DNA from: Arthrobacter sp. OVS8
GTDB lineage: Bacteria > Actinomycetota > Actinomycetes > Actinomycetales > Micrococcaceae
Reading direction: 5' to 3'
NCBI GenBank assembly: GCA_028370155.1
Contig: CP116670.1
Span: forward strand, 2,046,001-2,110,000
Length of the DNA: 64,000 bases
In this document: piece by piece, positions 51,964 through 61,782 of the stretch
How the letters are laid out: each line of letters opens with the position of its first letter
Numbering within the stretch: position 1 is the first letter of the stretch
Made by a program: the position numbers and the translations under genes
The notes under the pieces: model-generated
Database searches by the model: none
Told to the model about the DNA's origin: nothing
Seen by the model: the letters and a program-made list of their open reading frames with translations, nothing else

Positions 51964-53127
51964 TTAGCGCTTGAGGTTGCCCAGTTCTTGCAGGACTTCG
52001 TCCGAGGTGGTGATGATGCGGGCGTTGGCCTGGAAGCCGCGCTGGGCGACGATCAGGTTAGTGAACTCCTGGGAGAGGTCCACGTTGGACATTTCCAAGG
52101 ACCCGCCGGAAAGGCTGCCGATGCCGGCGTCGCCCGCTCCGCCCAACTGCACGCCGCCGGAGTTGGCGGTGGCAACGTAGGACGAACCGCCGGTCTTCTC
52201 AAGACCCGAGGGGTTGGTGAAATTGGCGAGCGCGATCTTGGCGAGGACCTGCTTCACGCCGTTGCTGAAGGAGCCGATCAGGGAGCCGTCGTTGCCGAGG
52301 GTGTAGGACTCCAGCTTCCCGGCGGCGGAGCCGTTCTGGCCGCTGACGGCGAGGGACGTCATCCCGGCGAAGGAGGAGACCTCGGGAAGGTTGACGGTGA
52401 TGCCGCCGACCGTCAGCGGGCCGCCGCTGGTCAGCTTTCCGTTGGTGAAGCCCAGAGTCGCCGTTCCCGTGCTGCCGTTTTCGTCCGCCCCGGAAACGTT
52501 CCAGCTGTTGCCCGACCCGGTGAAGGTGAGGGTGAGGTTCCGCTCGGCACCGGTGGCGTCGTAGACCTTCACGACGCGTTCCAGCGTGCCGCCCTCGCTC
52601 GGCAGGTTGCCGTCCACGGTGACCGCGTTGGTGGACACTGCGGGCACCAGGTTGTTGGCGTTCAGCGCGAGGTCACCAACCGGCCCGCCGGTGTTGACCA
52701 CACCGTTGACGGCAGTCCAGCCCTGCAGGATGCCGCCGTCGGGGCTGACCAGCTGGCCGGCGGCGTCGGGGCTGAAGGCGCCGGCGCGGGTGAAGAGCTG
52801 CTGGCCGCCCTTGCTGGTGACGAAGAAGCCGTCGCCGGAGATCATCATGTCCGTGGCGCGGCCGGTGCTCTGCGAGGAGCCCTGGGCGAAGTTGGTGCTG
52901 ACACCGGCGACGCGGACGCCGAGGCCGATCTGCGCGGGGTTGCTGCCGCCGGTTTCGGCCTGCGGGCCGGAGGCGCCCTGCGTCATCTGGGACAGGGTGT
53001 CCTGGAACTGGGTGGAGGACGCCTTGAAGCCGGCCGTGTTGACGTTGGCGATGTTGTTGCCGGTGACGTCCAGCATGGTCTGGTGGGCGCGGAGGCCGGA
53101 GATTCCGGAGTACAGCGAGCGGAGCAT
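51964..53127 (-). CDS. flgE: Flagellar hook protein FlgE
   Basis: Intact, 387 residues from the ATG at 53127. The N-terminal rod/hook motif MLRSLYSGISGLRAHQTMLDVTGNNIANVNTAGFKAS and the C-terminal SNVDLSQEFTNLIVAQRGFQANARIITTSDEVLQEL match FlgE/FlgG-type proteins; DMMISGDGFFVTSKGGQQLFTRAGAFSPDAAGQLV is the middle-domain signature. The hook-cap gene flgD precedes it, confirming the hook role. No flgF or flgG paralogue is in the window, so distal-rod genes are elsewhere or replaced. Confidence 0.95.
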   Translation of the reverse strand: MLRSLYSGISGLRAHQTMLDVTGNNIANVNTAGFKASSTQFQDTLSQMTQGASGPQAETGGSNPAQIGLGVRVAGVSTNFAQGSSQSTGRATDMMISGDGFFVTSKGGQQLFTRAGAFSPDAAGQLVSPDGGILQGWTAVNGVVNTGGPVGDLALNANNLVPAVSTNAVTVDGNLPSEGGTLERVVKVYDATGAERNLTLTFTGSGNSWNVSGADENGSTGTATLGFTNGKLTSGGPLTVGGITVNLPEVSSFAGMTSLAVSGQNGSAAGKLESYTLGNDGSLIGSFSNGVKQVLAKIALANFTNPSGLEKTGGSSYVATANSGGVQLGGAGDAGIGSLSGGSLEMSNVDLSQEFTNLIVAQRGFQANARIITTSDEVLQELGNLKR

Positions 53128-53158
53128 GGGAACTGCCTTTCTACGGGTGGAAAACTGG

Positions 53159-53592
53159 TCAGGAAGCGGCCGGAGCGGTGAGCCCGGTGATGGAGTCGAG
53201 GGGAATGGAGAGGTCGCCGACCTTGACGGTCGGAACTGCTCCGGAGTAGGACACGGAGCTGGCGATGCCCGTGCCGGTGGTGCCGTCACTGAGCGTGTAG
53301 TCAACGGACTGGCCCACCAACTGGGCTGCGGCCTGCCGCATCTGCAGGGAGAACCCTTCCTGGCTGTTCGTGGTCAGTTCCTGCATCTTCTCCATCATGG
53401 AGAGCTGAATGGTCTGGCTCATCATCTGGTTGGTGTCCATGGGCGCGCTCGGGTTCTGGTTCTTGAGCTGGGCCACCAGGAGGGACATAAAGACCTCCGA
53501 ATCCATGGTCTGCACGGGTGCCCGCACGGCAGCTGCCTGCGAGGTCTCCCCGCGGCAGTGACCGGCTGCGGGGCGATGGGCTGGATCGTCAT
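53159..53592 (-). CDS. flgD: Flagellar hook cap protein FlgD (frameshift)
   Basis: About 144 residues, a short FlgD. MTIQPIAPQPVTAAG, then after a break near 53551 MDSEVFMSLLVAQLKNQNPSAPMDTNQMMSQTIQLSMMEKM, the conserved FLxLLxxQLxxQDPxxPxD block, then a short C-terminal region (DYTLSDGTTGTGIASSV, ITGLTAPAAS). The tudor/Fn3-like domains of longer FlgDs are missing or reduced. It scaffolds hook polymerisation. Located 18 bases after fliK, 31 bases before flgE. Confidence 0.93.
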
Positions 53593-53610
53593 GAGTCGCG
53601 TTCCTTCGTG

Positions 53611-55390
53611 TCAGACAAGAATGTCGAGGGTGGTTTGGGGGCCGTTCAGGATCCTGGCGTTGCGCAGGGCCGCGCCATCGGCCAGGGCGTCCCAGCGGTG
53701 GCCGGGTCGTTGATCGCCCGGACCGTTGCGGTTACCCGGTGCAGAGCCGGAGTCCCGGCCGGAGCCCGAGTCCCGCCCGTCCGTGCCGGCGCTGTCCCGT
53801 GGGGCGCTGCCCGGCCCGCTGTGCTCGGAGACGTCCAGGCTTGCCCCGAATCCGGCATCAGCGAGTTCCTTGCGGAGTTCGGGCAGGATGCCGCGGATGG
53901 CTTCACGCCCGGCGTCGCCCGGGGCGAAGAGCTCGATCCGCACCCCGGTGGCGTCGATCTGCGCCCGGACCGTCATCGGGCCAAGATCCTCCGGGGTCAC
54001 CTGCAGCGTCATAATGTGCTGTCCCTGCGGTGCCCCGGCGAGGGTGAAGAGCGGCTTCGCCAACTGCGGCTGGAGCGTGGCGCCCGGCTGGGGCGCCGCC
54101 GGAGCCGCAGGTTGTGGCGCGGCAGCCGCTGACGACGTCGGCTGGCTGACCGGTGCGGCGGCGGTTCCGGCTGCCGCGAGCGCGTCGGCGGGAGCCGCCG
54201 TGGGTGCAGCAGTCGGTGCAGCGGCGGGAGCGGCTGCCGGGGTGGTTTCGGTGCGGGCGCCGGACCTGCCGCCCTCGGCGAGCGCGGCGCCCGGGAGACC
54301 TGAGCCCGTACTGGCGGCCACGGCGGTTCCCGCGACGGCGGACGACGGTCCTGAGGCCACGGCCGGTGCCGCGGGTGCCGCTATTCCCGTAGGTGACGCT
54401 GGTGCCGCTGTTGTTGTGACGGCCGGGATTGCCGAAGACGCCGCAGTTGCCGCAGTTGCCGGGGCAACGGTTTGCACCGGCAAGGACTCCTGAACCGTGC
54501 CAGTGGGTCCCCTGCCCGGGGCAGGCGTCGCGGGCGCTGCGGTTGAGGCATGGAAAGGAGCCGGCGACGGGTTCTGCGTGCCGGCGGGTTGCTGCGCCGG
54601 GAAGGCGGCTGATGCCACGCTGCCGGCCGGCACTCCGGCGGCGGCACCCACGCCAGCGACGGCGACGGCACCCATGCCGGAAGCTGCAGCGGGAAGTGCC
54701 TGGTCGGGGCGTACTCCAGCCGTCTGTTCGCCCGCGGCCATCGTTGCCTGCGCTGTCCCGGGCTGGGCCTTACCGGATTGTATGCCTCCGGGCTGGGCGG
54801 TTGCAGGCTGCGCGGTTACAGGCTGCGGTCCCGCCGCAGAACCAAACCGCGGATCGAATCCGAGCATCGGCGTCGCCGTCACGGGCTCGGCGATGTTCGT
54901 ACCGGAGTGCTCCCGGCTGCCGGTCGCCGGAACCCCGGGAACGGAAGTGTCACCGGGAACGGTCGCCAGGGCATGCGGCCGACCGGCCCCGCCCTCGGCG
55001 GGCAGTTGACCGACAGCCGCCAGGTAGGGGCGCCCGCAAGTGTCGCGGCGCTGGTGACGGCGTTCGGAACCAGGTTGGCGGCGGCGTTAGCAGCGGCGGC
55101 GTTGGTCACGGTGGACGGATCCGGCGCGGTCGCCGATCCGGCGTCGCCTCCCCACCGGGCTGCTGGGCCGGGGCGCCGGACGGAATGTTGATCTGTGCGT
55201 CGTCGGCTACGGGACTGCCGGCGTCGGCCGTGGGTCCCTGCGCGGAGTCAGCAGTGCCTTGAACGTCGTTGAGCATTGCCGCGAACGCCGTGTTCCCGCT
55301 CCCGGCGGAAGACTGTGAGCGTGCGCTCTCCGGGGCGCCGCGGCCCTGGACCGGCGCGGCCAGCGCGGAGGCCAGATCCATGCCTTTCAT
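53611..55390 (-). CDS. fliK: Flagellar hook-length control protein FliK (two frameshifts)
   Basis: About 593 residues. The N-terminal three quarters is Ala/Pro/Thr/Gly-rich, low complexity and export-signal-like (MKGMDLASALAAPVQGRG start). The C-terminal Flg_hook domain lies at about residues 440-530: HIMTLQVTPEDLGPMTVRAQIDATGVRIELFAPGDAGREAIRG, with the LxPxxLGxVxVxL-type pattern. Breaks lie near 55151 and 55025. It measures hook length and triggers the FlhB switch. Its ATG overlaps the preceding NlpC/P60 stop by four bases. Confidence 0.88.
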
Positions 55391-56082
55391 GACGCCGCTC
55401 CGGCCGGGACGATGCGCCGGATCGAGGTCAGGTTGGAGTGCTGTTCCCAAGCGTCGCGGATCTGGATGGTTTTGCCTGGGACCGGCGCGTCGATGGCCTT
55501 GCCGTTGCCCAGGTAGATGGAGATGTGGTCCCCGCCGAAGCTGACCAGCAGGTCGCCGGGCTTTGCCTCGGCCAGGGACGCCACGGGTGTGCCCTGGCGC
55601 ATCTGGTCACTGACCACTCGGGGAATCTCAATGCCAAGGTCCTTGAAGACCCGCTGGGTGAAGCCGGAGCAGTCCATCCCGGTGGCCGGGTTGGTTCCGC
55701 CCCAGACGTAGGGGACGCCGATGTACTTCTTGGCCACGGCCACCACGTCGTTGCCCGTCGCCGTGCCTGTCGCCGGAACGGTGGCGGGCGGCGTGATGCC
55801 CTTCAGGGCACCGATCGGAGAGGTGCCGCCCAGGCCCAGGCTGTTGGCGACGGAGGACACGTCGGTCCCGCTGACCCCGCTGGTCCCGTTCGCGCCGCCC
55901 AGTGCCGCGGTCAGCGCCTCGGTGAAGGACCCGGCGTCGCCGTTTCCGGTTCCGGTGGCGAGCGACGTGGACGCCGCCGACTTCAGTGCGGCGGCGTTGG
56001 CCTCCGAGCCCGCGGGGCGGGACAATTCTGCGATCATCGATTGGATGCCCTGCATCCGGCCGATGGCCTCGGTCATGCTCAT
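55387..56082 (-). CDS. NlpC/P60 peptidoglycan hydrolase inside the flagellar operon
   Basis: Intact, 231 residues. The N-terminus MSMTEAIGRMQGIQSMIAELSRP looks like a flagellar export signal, with no Sec signal peptide. A flexible Ala/Gly/Thr stretch is followed by an NlpC/P60 domain: AKKYIGVPYVWGGTNPATGMDCSGFTQRVF (catalytic Cys), KPGDLLVSFGGDHISIYLG (catalytic His). It probably opens the cell wall for the growing rod, the job FlgJ does in Gram-negatives; I infer this from the operon (fliJ overlaps upstream, fliK downstream, four bases each). Confidence 0.93.
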   Translation of the reverse strand: MSMTEAIGRMQGIQSMIAELSRPAGSEANAAALKSAASTSLATGTGNGDAGSFTEALTAALGGANGTSGVSGTDVSSVANSLGLGGTSPIGALKGITPPATVPATGTATGNDVVAVAKKYIGVPYVWGGTNPATGMDCSGFTQRVFKDLGIEIPRVVSDQMRQGTPVASLAEAKPGDLLVSFGGDHISIYLGNGKAIDAPVPGKTIQIRDAWEQHSNLTSIRRIVPAGAAS

Positions 56083-56511
56083 GACCTGACCTCCTGCTCT
56101 TCGCGGTGCCAGACAGTGGAGGCGATCTCGTCCAGGGCCGACTGTTCGGCGCGCAGGTCCGCGGTGAACACCTCGGCGTCGTGGCGGGCCTGCAGCTTCT
56201 CCAGGCCGACGGACCGGGTGCGGGCGGCGATGAACTCCTGGCGCGCCGTGGCCTCCTCGGTCTCCGCGATCCTCGAGAGGTTCTGCAGGTCCGCGAGCAT
56301 GCTGTGGGACGAGGACCGCGCCGCGGCTACGGCCCGCAGGAAGCGGAGCTCGAAATGGGCGCATCCCCTCGGCGAGATCACGGCGTGCCGCGGCTTCGCG
56401 CGCCCGCACAGAACTCGAGCGCGAGCGGGCACCTGCCAGGCCTGTGGCCGCCTGGTCTTGCTGGAGCTGGCGGAGGCGCAGGAGCCCTGCCAGTGGGAAT
56501 TGGCGGTTCAT
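56079..56511 (-). CDS. fliJ: Flagellar export protein FliJ (frameshift)
   Basis: About 144 residues, helical coiled coil. [28 protein letters not shown] is the FliJ start (FxLxxLLxLRxxxExxA), and after a break near 56366 come RSSSHSMLADLQNL, ATARQEFIAARTRSVGLEKL and LDEIASTVWHREEQEVRS, the conserved end. It works with FliH and FliI as ATPase stalk and chaperone escort. Confidence 0.85.
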
Positions 56512-57832
56512 GCTGCTGCTCCCAGGATCGAGGTGAGGTGGGTGAGCCGTTGCCAGGACTCGGCGTGGGCCGTGGATTCGTCCATCGGCTGCTGCAGGAA
56601 GGTGCTGACGTCCTGCTCGTGGTTCAGGGCCGCGTCCACCAGCGGGTTGGTGCCAGTCTGGTAGGCGCCGACGTCGATCAGGTCCTGCGCGGCCTTGCGG
56701 GCCGCGAGGACGCGCCGGAGGGTCGCCGCCGCGTCAAGGTGCGGGCGGGCATTGACCTTGGTGGCGACGCGGGAGACCGAGCCGAGCACGTCCACGGAGG
56801 GAAGTGTCCGGTGACGGCAAGCTTCCGGTCCAGGACCACGTGGCCGTCCAGGATGGAGCGGGCCGCGTCGGCGATCGGTTCGTTGTGGTCGTCACCGTCC
56901 ACCAGCACGGTGTAGATGCCCGTGACGGAGCCGGTTTCGGCGGTGCCGGCGCGTTCCAGCAGCCGGGCCAGGATGGAAAAGGTCGACGGCGGATAGCCAC
57001 GGGTCGCGGGGGCTCGCCGGCGGAGAGGCCGATCTCCCGCTGGGCCATCGCCACGCGGGTGAGGGAATCCATCATCAGGACCACGTCCTGGCCGTTGTCC
57101 CGGAAGGACTCGGCGATCCGGGTCGCGGTAAACGCCGCGCGCATACGCATCAGGGCGGGTTCGTCCGAGGTGGCGACGACGACGACGGAACGGGCCAGCC
57201 CGGCCGGGCCGAGGTCGTCCTCGAGGAACTCGCGGACTTCACGGCCGCGCTCCCCACGAGGGCGATCACGGAGACCTCCGCGTCCGTGCCGCGGGCGATC
57301 ATCGAGAGCAGGGACGACTTTCCGACGCCGGAACCGGCGAAGAGCCCCATGCGCTGCCCTTTTCCCAGGGTGGTCATGGTGTCCAGCACCCGGACGCCGG
57401 TCTGCAGGGGCGTGTCGATGCGGGCGCGTTTCATGGCATTCGGGGCTTCGTTGTCGATCGGCACGCGGGGTCCGCTGGCGAGCGGTCCCTTGCCGTCGAT
57501 GGGCCGGCCGAGGCCGTCGATGACGCGGCCGAAGAGCCCCGGTCCGGTGGGGACCAGGACGGTGCCGCCCTTGGCCCGGACGGGATCGCCCGCCGCGACG
57601 CCGGCCAGCCGGCCCAGGGCATGCAGCGCACGGAGCTGTCCAGGGCGGCGACCACCTCGGCGTCCAGTCCGGGGTTCGAGCCCACGGTCACCAGATCGCC
57701 CAGGGCGCAGTCCAGTCCGGACACTTCAAGGCCAAGGCCCATCACCGAGGTAACGACGCCCACACGTTGCGGGGCGGCGGCGCGCAGGGCCGCGGCGTAG
57801 TCGGCTCCCTTGGGACGCCAGTCGGCGATCAT
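56508..57832 (-). CDS. fliI: Flagellum-specific ATPase FliI (four frameshifts)
   Basis: About 443 residues. [25 protein letters not shown] (N-domain), [20 protein letters not shown], then [27 protein letters not shown] with Walker [36 protein letters not shown] (Walker B and the DSxTRxAxAQREIGLxxGEPP signature), and [20 protein letters not shown]. Breaks lie near 57618, 57256, 57003 and 56803, all single-base losses. It unfolds or releases export substrates. Start and stop overlap fliH and fliJ by four bases. Confidence 0.96.
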
Positions 57833-58479
57833 CGCTGGTCCCCGGCGAATTCTGGTCCCAGGCCTGATCGCCCAAAAGCGCTGCGCGGGCGCGTGCCAGG
57901 GCCCTGCCGAGGCTCGCGTCGAGCCAGCCCTGCTGGTATTCGACCTTGGCGTCGCCGCGGTTGAGCGACGGGTCCGCGAGCAGCGGCAGGCCCGCGGGCA
58001 GGTCCTGGCCTTCCTTGGCGAGGACCTCGATGTCGGCCGGGTTCAGCCGGATGGCCAGCACTGTGGCGGCGTCGTTTCCGGACAGGGCGCGGTCCAGGGC
58101 GGCGCGGGCCGTCCTGGTGCCCTCGGCCAGTTCGTAGCCCAGGATGGCCTCGGCGAGTTCCAGCGCGGTGCGGGCAAGGACCTCCTCGGCGTCGTGCAGT
58201 GCCTGGACGTTCCGGTGTGAGAAGTCCGTCCGCGCCACGGCCAGGGCCCGGACGGCGCGGTCGAGGTCCTGCTGCCCGGCGGCCAGTGAGGCGGCCTGCT
58301 CGGCGGACATGCGGTCGCGCCAGCGGCGCTGTTCCTTGGCGGCGGCCCGGACGCCGCCGCGTAGCCGGCGGCGTGGCCTTCGGTGTAGCCGGCCTGTTCG
58401 CTGGCGGGTCCGCTCGCGCGGAGCGAGGGAAGACGATCCGTGCCGGGGCGCTGTCGGTCGCGGCCCCGTCAGTAAACAT
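57829..58479 (-). CDS. fliH: Flagellar assembly protein FliH (about three frameshifts)
   Basis: About 217 residues. MFTDGAATDSAPARIVFP, then helix-rich GYTEGHAAGYAAG-type (GxxxG) repeats and RDRMSAEQAASLAAGQQDL, then the C-terminal FliH domain VLARTALELAEAILGYELAEGT, LNPADIEVL, DPSLNRGDAKVEYQQGWLDASLGRAL. Breaks near 58427, 58352 and 57849; repaired, it stops at 57829 overlapping the fliI ATG. It inhibits and positions FliI. Its ATG at 58479 overlaps the end of fliG by eleven bases. Confidence 0.86.
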   Translation of the reverse strand: MFTDGAATDSAPARIVFPRSARADPPANRPATPKATPPATRRRPGRRQGTAPLARPHVRRAGRLTGRRAAGPRPRRPGPGRGADGLLTPERPGTARRRGGPCPHRAGTRRGHPGLRTGRGHQDGPRRPGPRPVRKRRRHSAGHPAEPGRHRGPRQGRPGPARGPAAARGPVAQPRRRQGRIPAGLARREPRQGPGTRPRSAFGRSGLGPEFAGDQR

Positions 58480-59485
58480 AGTCCTCTTCGTCCCCGCGCT
58501 GGATGGTGATCTGGCCGTCGGCCTCGAGCTCGCGGATGGAACGCACCACGGCGGCACGGGCTTCTTCGATCTGCGAGGCCCGCAGCGGTCCCAGGGCGGC
58601 GATCTCGGATTCGAGGATTTCCAGGTTGCGGCCGGAAACGTTGGTGGTGATGGTCTCCAGGACCGGCTCCGAGGCGCCCTTCATGGCCACGGCCAGCACG
58701 GACGCGTCCAGGCCGCGGAGGACCAGCTGCACGTCCCGGCGTTCCAGTTTCACGATGTCGTCGAAGGTGACCATCTGGGCGCGGATTTCCACGGCGAGGT
58801 CCGGATCCAGCAGGTCCAGGCCGTCCAGCACGGAACGTTCCGTGCCGGCGTCGGTCCGGTTGATGATTTCCAGCAGCGGCTGGATGCCGCCCACCACCTT
58901 GGACGCCTGCTGCGAGACGGCCGCGCCGCCGCGCAGTTTGAGGGTGTCGGCCACAATCCCGATGGCCTCGGGCGCGCCCGAACCCATGGTCGCGATGCTC
59001 AGGGCGACGTCGGCCCGCAGCGAACCGGGCAGCCCGGACATCACCGCCGAGGCCTTGCGGGGGCTCAGGTGCGCCAGGACCAGAGCGATGGTCTGCGGCA
59101 GTTCGCCATCGATCAGGGCAAGGATCTGGACCGGTTCAATGTCCTCGAGGAACTCAAAGGACTTGCCGGCCATGTTGACCGTGAGCCGGTTGAGCAGCCC
59201 GGCCGCCTTTTCCGAGCCGAAGGATGCCTCCAGGAGGCCTTCGGCCAGCTCGCGGCCGCCACGGGCCTGCCGCGGGCTGGACATCGCGGCTTCGTGGAAG
59301 TCCTTCATGATCTGTTCGGCGACTTCCGGATCCACCTTCCGCAGGCGGACGATTTCCGCGGCGATGTCCTCGGCCTCGGCGTCGTTGAACTGGGCCATCA
59401 CCTTGGCGGCGTTGGCCGGGCTCATCTGCATGAGGACGACGGCGGCACGCTGGGTTCCGGTGAGGGTCGAATCGGCTAGTTTCAT
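58469..59485 (-). CDS. fliG: Flagellar motor switch protein FliG
   Basis: Intact, 338 residues. LTGTQRAAVVLMQMSPANAAKVMAQF begins the N-domain; FEFLEDIEPVQILALIDGELPQTIALVLAHLSP is the EHPQ-type middle motif (EHPQxxA in most), and the C-domain holds MVTFDDIVKLERRDVQLVLRGLDASVLAVAMKGASE with the charged residues that contact MotA. It couples C-ring to torque generation. Overlaps fliF by four bases. Confidence 0.97.
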   Translation of the reverse strand: MKLADSTLTGTQRAAVVLMQMSPANAAKVMAQFNDAEAEDIAAEIVRLRKVDPEVAEQIMKDFHEAAMSSPRQARGGRELAEGLLEASFGSEKAAGLLNRLTVNMAGKSFEFLEDIEPVQILALIDGELPQTIALVLAHLSPRKASAVMSGLPGSLRADVALSIATMGSGAPEAIGIVADTLKLRGGAAVSQQASKVVGGIQPLLEIINRTDAGTERSVLDGLDLLDPDLAVEIRAQMVTFDDIVKLERRDVQLVLRGLDASVLAVAMKGASEPVLETITTNVSGRNLEILESEIAALGPLRASQIEEARAAVVRSIRELEADGQITIQRGDEEDYVY

Positions 59486-61085
59486 ACCGGCTGCCTGTCA
59501 TCCATGAGGCCGCGCAGGTAGTCGGCCGCTTTCTCCGGGTTGGAGGCAACCATGCTGTCGATCTCGAAGCGGCGGCGCTCGGCCTCCACCTGGGCCGGCG
59601 GCGGCACAATCGGGGGCAGCGCGGTGAGCGGGATGGCCGACGTCGCGGGTGCCGGGGGCAGCGCCGTGACGGTGGGCATGACCGGCATCATCTCCAGGTC
59701 GAGGCGTTCGCCGAGGTCCACCGGTTCGCGCTTCTGCCGGCGGCGCAGGACGATGGCGATGACGAGGGCCAGAATGAGCAGTCCCAGCAGGATGCTGCCG
59801 GCCGTGATGAGGGTGCTGAAGAACGCTGACTGCTTCTGGGCTTCGAGTTCGGCTTTGGCCGCTTCGAGGAGGCGGCAGCCTGGTCCGCCGCGGCGGTGCT
59901 GAACGGCACCACCTCGACCGTCACGACGTCGCCGCGGGCGGCGTCGACTCCGGCGGCTGCGGTGACGAGGAGGTCAGCGAGGCGACGTTGAGTCCTCCGG
60001 CGGCGGCCTGATCGACGGCCACGGAGATGGTCTGCCGTTTCACGGCGCCGGCCGGGATCACCCGGTCCTCGGTGATCTTGTTGACGGCGTTGTTCTTGGT
60101 CTCGGTGGATGAGTCGAAGCTGCCGTTTCCGCTGGTGTCGCCGGGAACGGCGATGTTGTCCGGGCCGAGGACTCCTGCGGCGCCTCCTCCGGTACCGGTG
60201 TATTTCTCGGTTTTGGAGGACTCGCTGAGCGGCAGGGCGCCCTCGGCGTTGGTGAAGGTTTCGCTTTTCTGCTGGGCGGATTCGCCCGTGATGTCCGCCG
60301 CCACCGCCACGGTGGAGTTGCCGGGGCCGACGACGCGGTCCATGACTGCTTTGACGGCGTCGGAGGTGCGCTGCTGGTATTCGGAGGCCTGCTTGGAAGC
60401 GGATCCCGCCGCGGCGCCGCCCACGGAGGAAAGCACGTTGCCCTGCGAGTCGACAACGGAGACGTTGGCGGGCTTGAGGTTTTCGATGGCGGCCGACGTC
60501 AGGTGCACGATCGCCTGGACTTTGTCGCCGGAGAGAGTGGAGCCGGGGCCGTCTCCACGAAGACGGAGGCTGTGGTGTCCGGGGTTTTGGACACGAAGAC
60601 GGTCTTTTCCGGAATCGCGAGGCGGACCGCGGCGGTCTGCACGCCGTCCATGGCGGAAATGGTGCTGGCGAGTTCCCCTTCGAGGGCCCGCTTGTAGGTG
60701 ACAGACTGCTGGAACTCGGACGACGTGACCCCCATTTTGTCCAGCAGGGAGTAGCCGGTGGCGGCGGCCGTGGGCAAGCCGGCGGCGGCGGCCTTGAGGC
60801 GCTCGTCGTAGACCTTGTCCTGCGGCACCAGGATGGTGGAGCCGCCGTCGCTGAGCTCATACGGCACGTTGTCCGCGCGCAGCTGCTCCACGATGCCGTT
60901 GGCGTCGGTGTCCTTGAGACCGGAGAACAGGGCGTCAGGGCCGGCTTGGACAGCCAGGCCGAGAGCGCGATGATGCCCACCACCAGCAGGGCGGCGCCGA
61001 TGGCGGCGACCGTGCGCTGACCGGCGGTGAAGCCTTTGAGGCCCGCGCCGAAGCGCTGGAAGAAGACGGTAATCTGCGGAGGCAT
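59482..61085 (-). CDS. fliF: Flagellar MS-ring protein FliF (four frameshifts)
   Basis: About 535 residues. MPPQITVFFQRFGAGLKGFTAGQRTVAAIGAALLVVGIIALSAW carries TM1; periplasm-side ring domains follow (VPYELSDGGSTILVPQDKVYDERLK, LEGELASTISAMDGVQTAAVRLAIPEKTVFV, SAAIENLKPANVSVVDSQGNVL). TM2 is near the end (ITAGSILLGLLILALVIAIVL) and the FliG-binding tail ends NPEKAADYLRGLMDDRQPV. Breaks lie near 60924, 60543, 59975 and 59878. It forms the base on which rod and C ring build. Confidence 0.95.
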
Positions 61086-61390
61086 CAGGCCTGCATCCTC
61101 ATAATCTCGTTGAAGGCGTCAACGCCCTTGTTGCGCATGGTGGCCACGAGCTCAAGGGTGATCTGGGCGCGGCTGGCCGCGAGGGTGGCGTTGTGGATGT
61201 CGTCCAGGTTGCCCGTGACAGCGGAGACGGCGAGCTCTTTCGACGTCGACTGCAGCTGCTGGAGGTTGTCCACCGCCCCGGTGAGGGACGCGCCGAAGGC
61301 GGAGCCGTCAGTGCCGGTAACAGCGCCCGCCCCGGACAGGTAGTCGGTGGGGATGACGCCCTGGACGGGGGCGATCGGGGAAACAGGCAT
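61085..61390 (-). CDS. fliE: Flagellar hook-basal body complex protein FliE
   Basis: Intact, 101 residues. FGASLTGAVDNLQQLQSTSKELAVSAVTGNLDDIHNATLAASRAQITLELVATMRNKGVDAFNEIMRMQA-type end: the pieces GNLDDIHNATLAASRAQI and VATMRNKGVDAFNEIMRMQ are the family signature. It joins MS ring and rod. One-base overlap with flgC and fliF on either side. Confidence 0.96.
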   Translation of the reverse strand: MPVSPIAPVQGVIPTDYLSGAGAVTGTDGSAFGASLTGAVDNLQQLQSTSKELAVSAVTGNLDDIHNATLAASRAQITLELVATMRNKGVDAFNEIMRMQA

Positions 61391-61782
61391 CAGGATCTTC
61401 CAATCTCAAGGGCGGCCAGGTAGCTTTCACGGGCGCGGTCCACTACCTGCGCGTTTGCCTGGTAGCCGCGCTGGGCGATGATCAGGGCGCCCATCTGTTC
61501 GGCCATGTCAATGTCCGGGTACTTCACGTTGCCGTCGGCGTCCGCCAGCGGATGGTCCGGCTGGTAAACGATCCTGCCCTCGCCGTTGCCGAGCTGGGTG
61601 CTCTTGACGTAGACGCCGGAGCCCTCCGCGCCTTCGGCGGCCTCGACGTACTTGGCCTGGAACGCCGGTCCGTTGGTGCGGGAGACGTTGTTCATGTTGG
61701 CAAGGTTGTCCGAGACGGAGTCGAGCCATTTGCGGTGTACGGTCAGGGCCGAGCCGGCGATGCCGATTGCGTCGAACGTCAT
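61390..61782 (-). CDS. flgC: Flagellar basal-body rod protein FlgC
   Basis: Intact, 130 residues. MTFDAIGIAGSALTVHRKWLDSVSDNLANMNNVSRTNGPAFQAK is the rod-protein N-motif; YPDIDMAEQMGALIIAQRGYQANAQVVDRARESYLAALEIGRS is the C-motif (SYEANxxVxxxAKxMxxxxL type). Proximal rod subunit. Immediately follows flgB. Confidence 0.96.
   Translation of the reverse strand: MTFDAIGIAGSALTVHRKWLDSVSDNLANMNNVSRTNGPAFQAKYVEAAEGAEGSGVYVKSTQLGNGEGRIVYQPDHPLADADGNVKYPDIDMAEQMGALIIAQRGYQANAQVVDRARESYLAALEIGRS

Noticed and set aside
54120..54560. Tandem repeat DNA in fliK
   Set aside because: It is Ala/Pro codon low complexity, not a regular unit; typical for FliK linkers.
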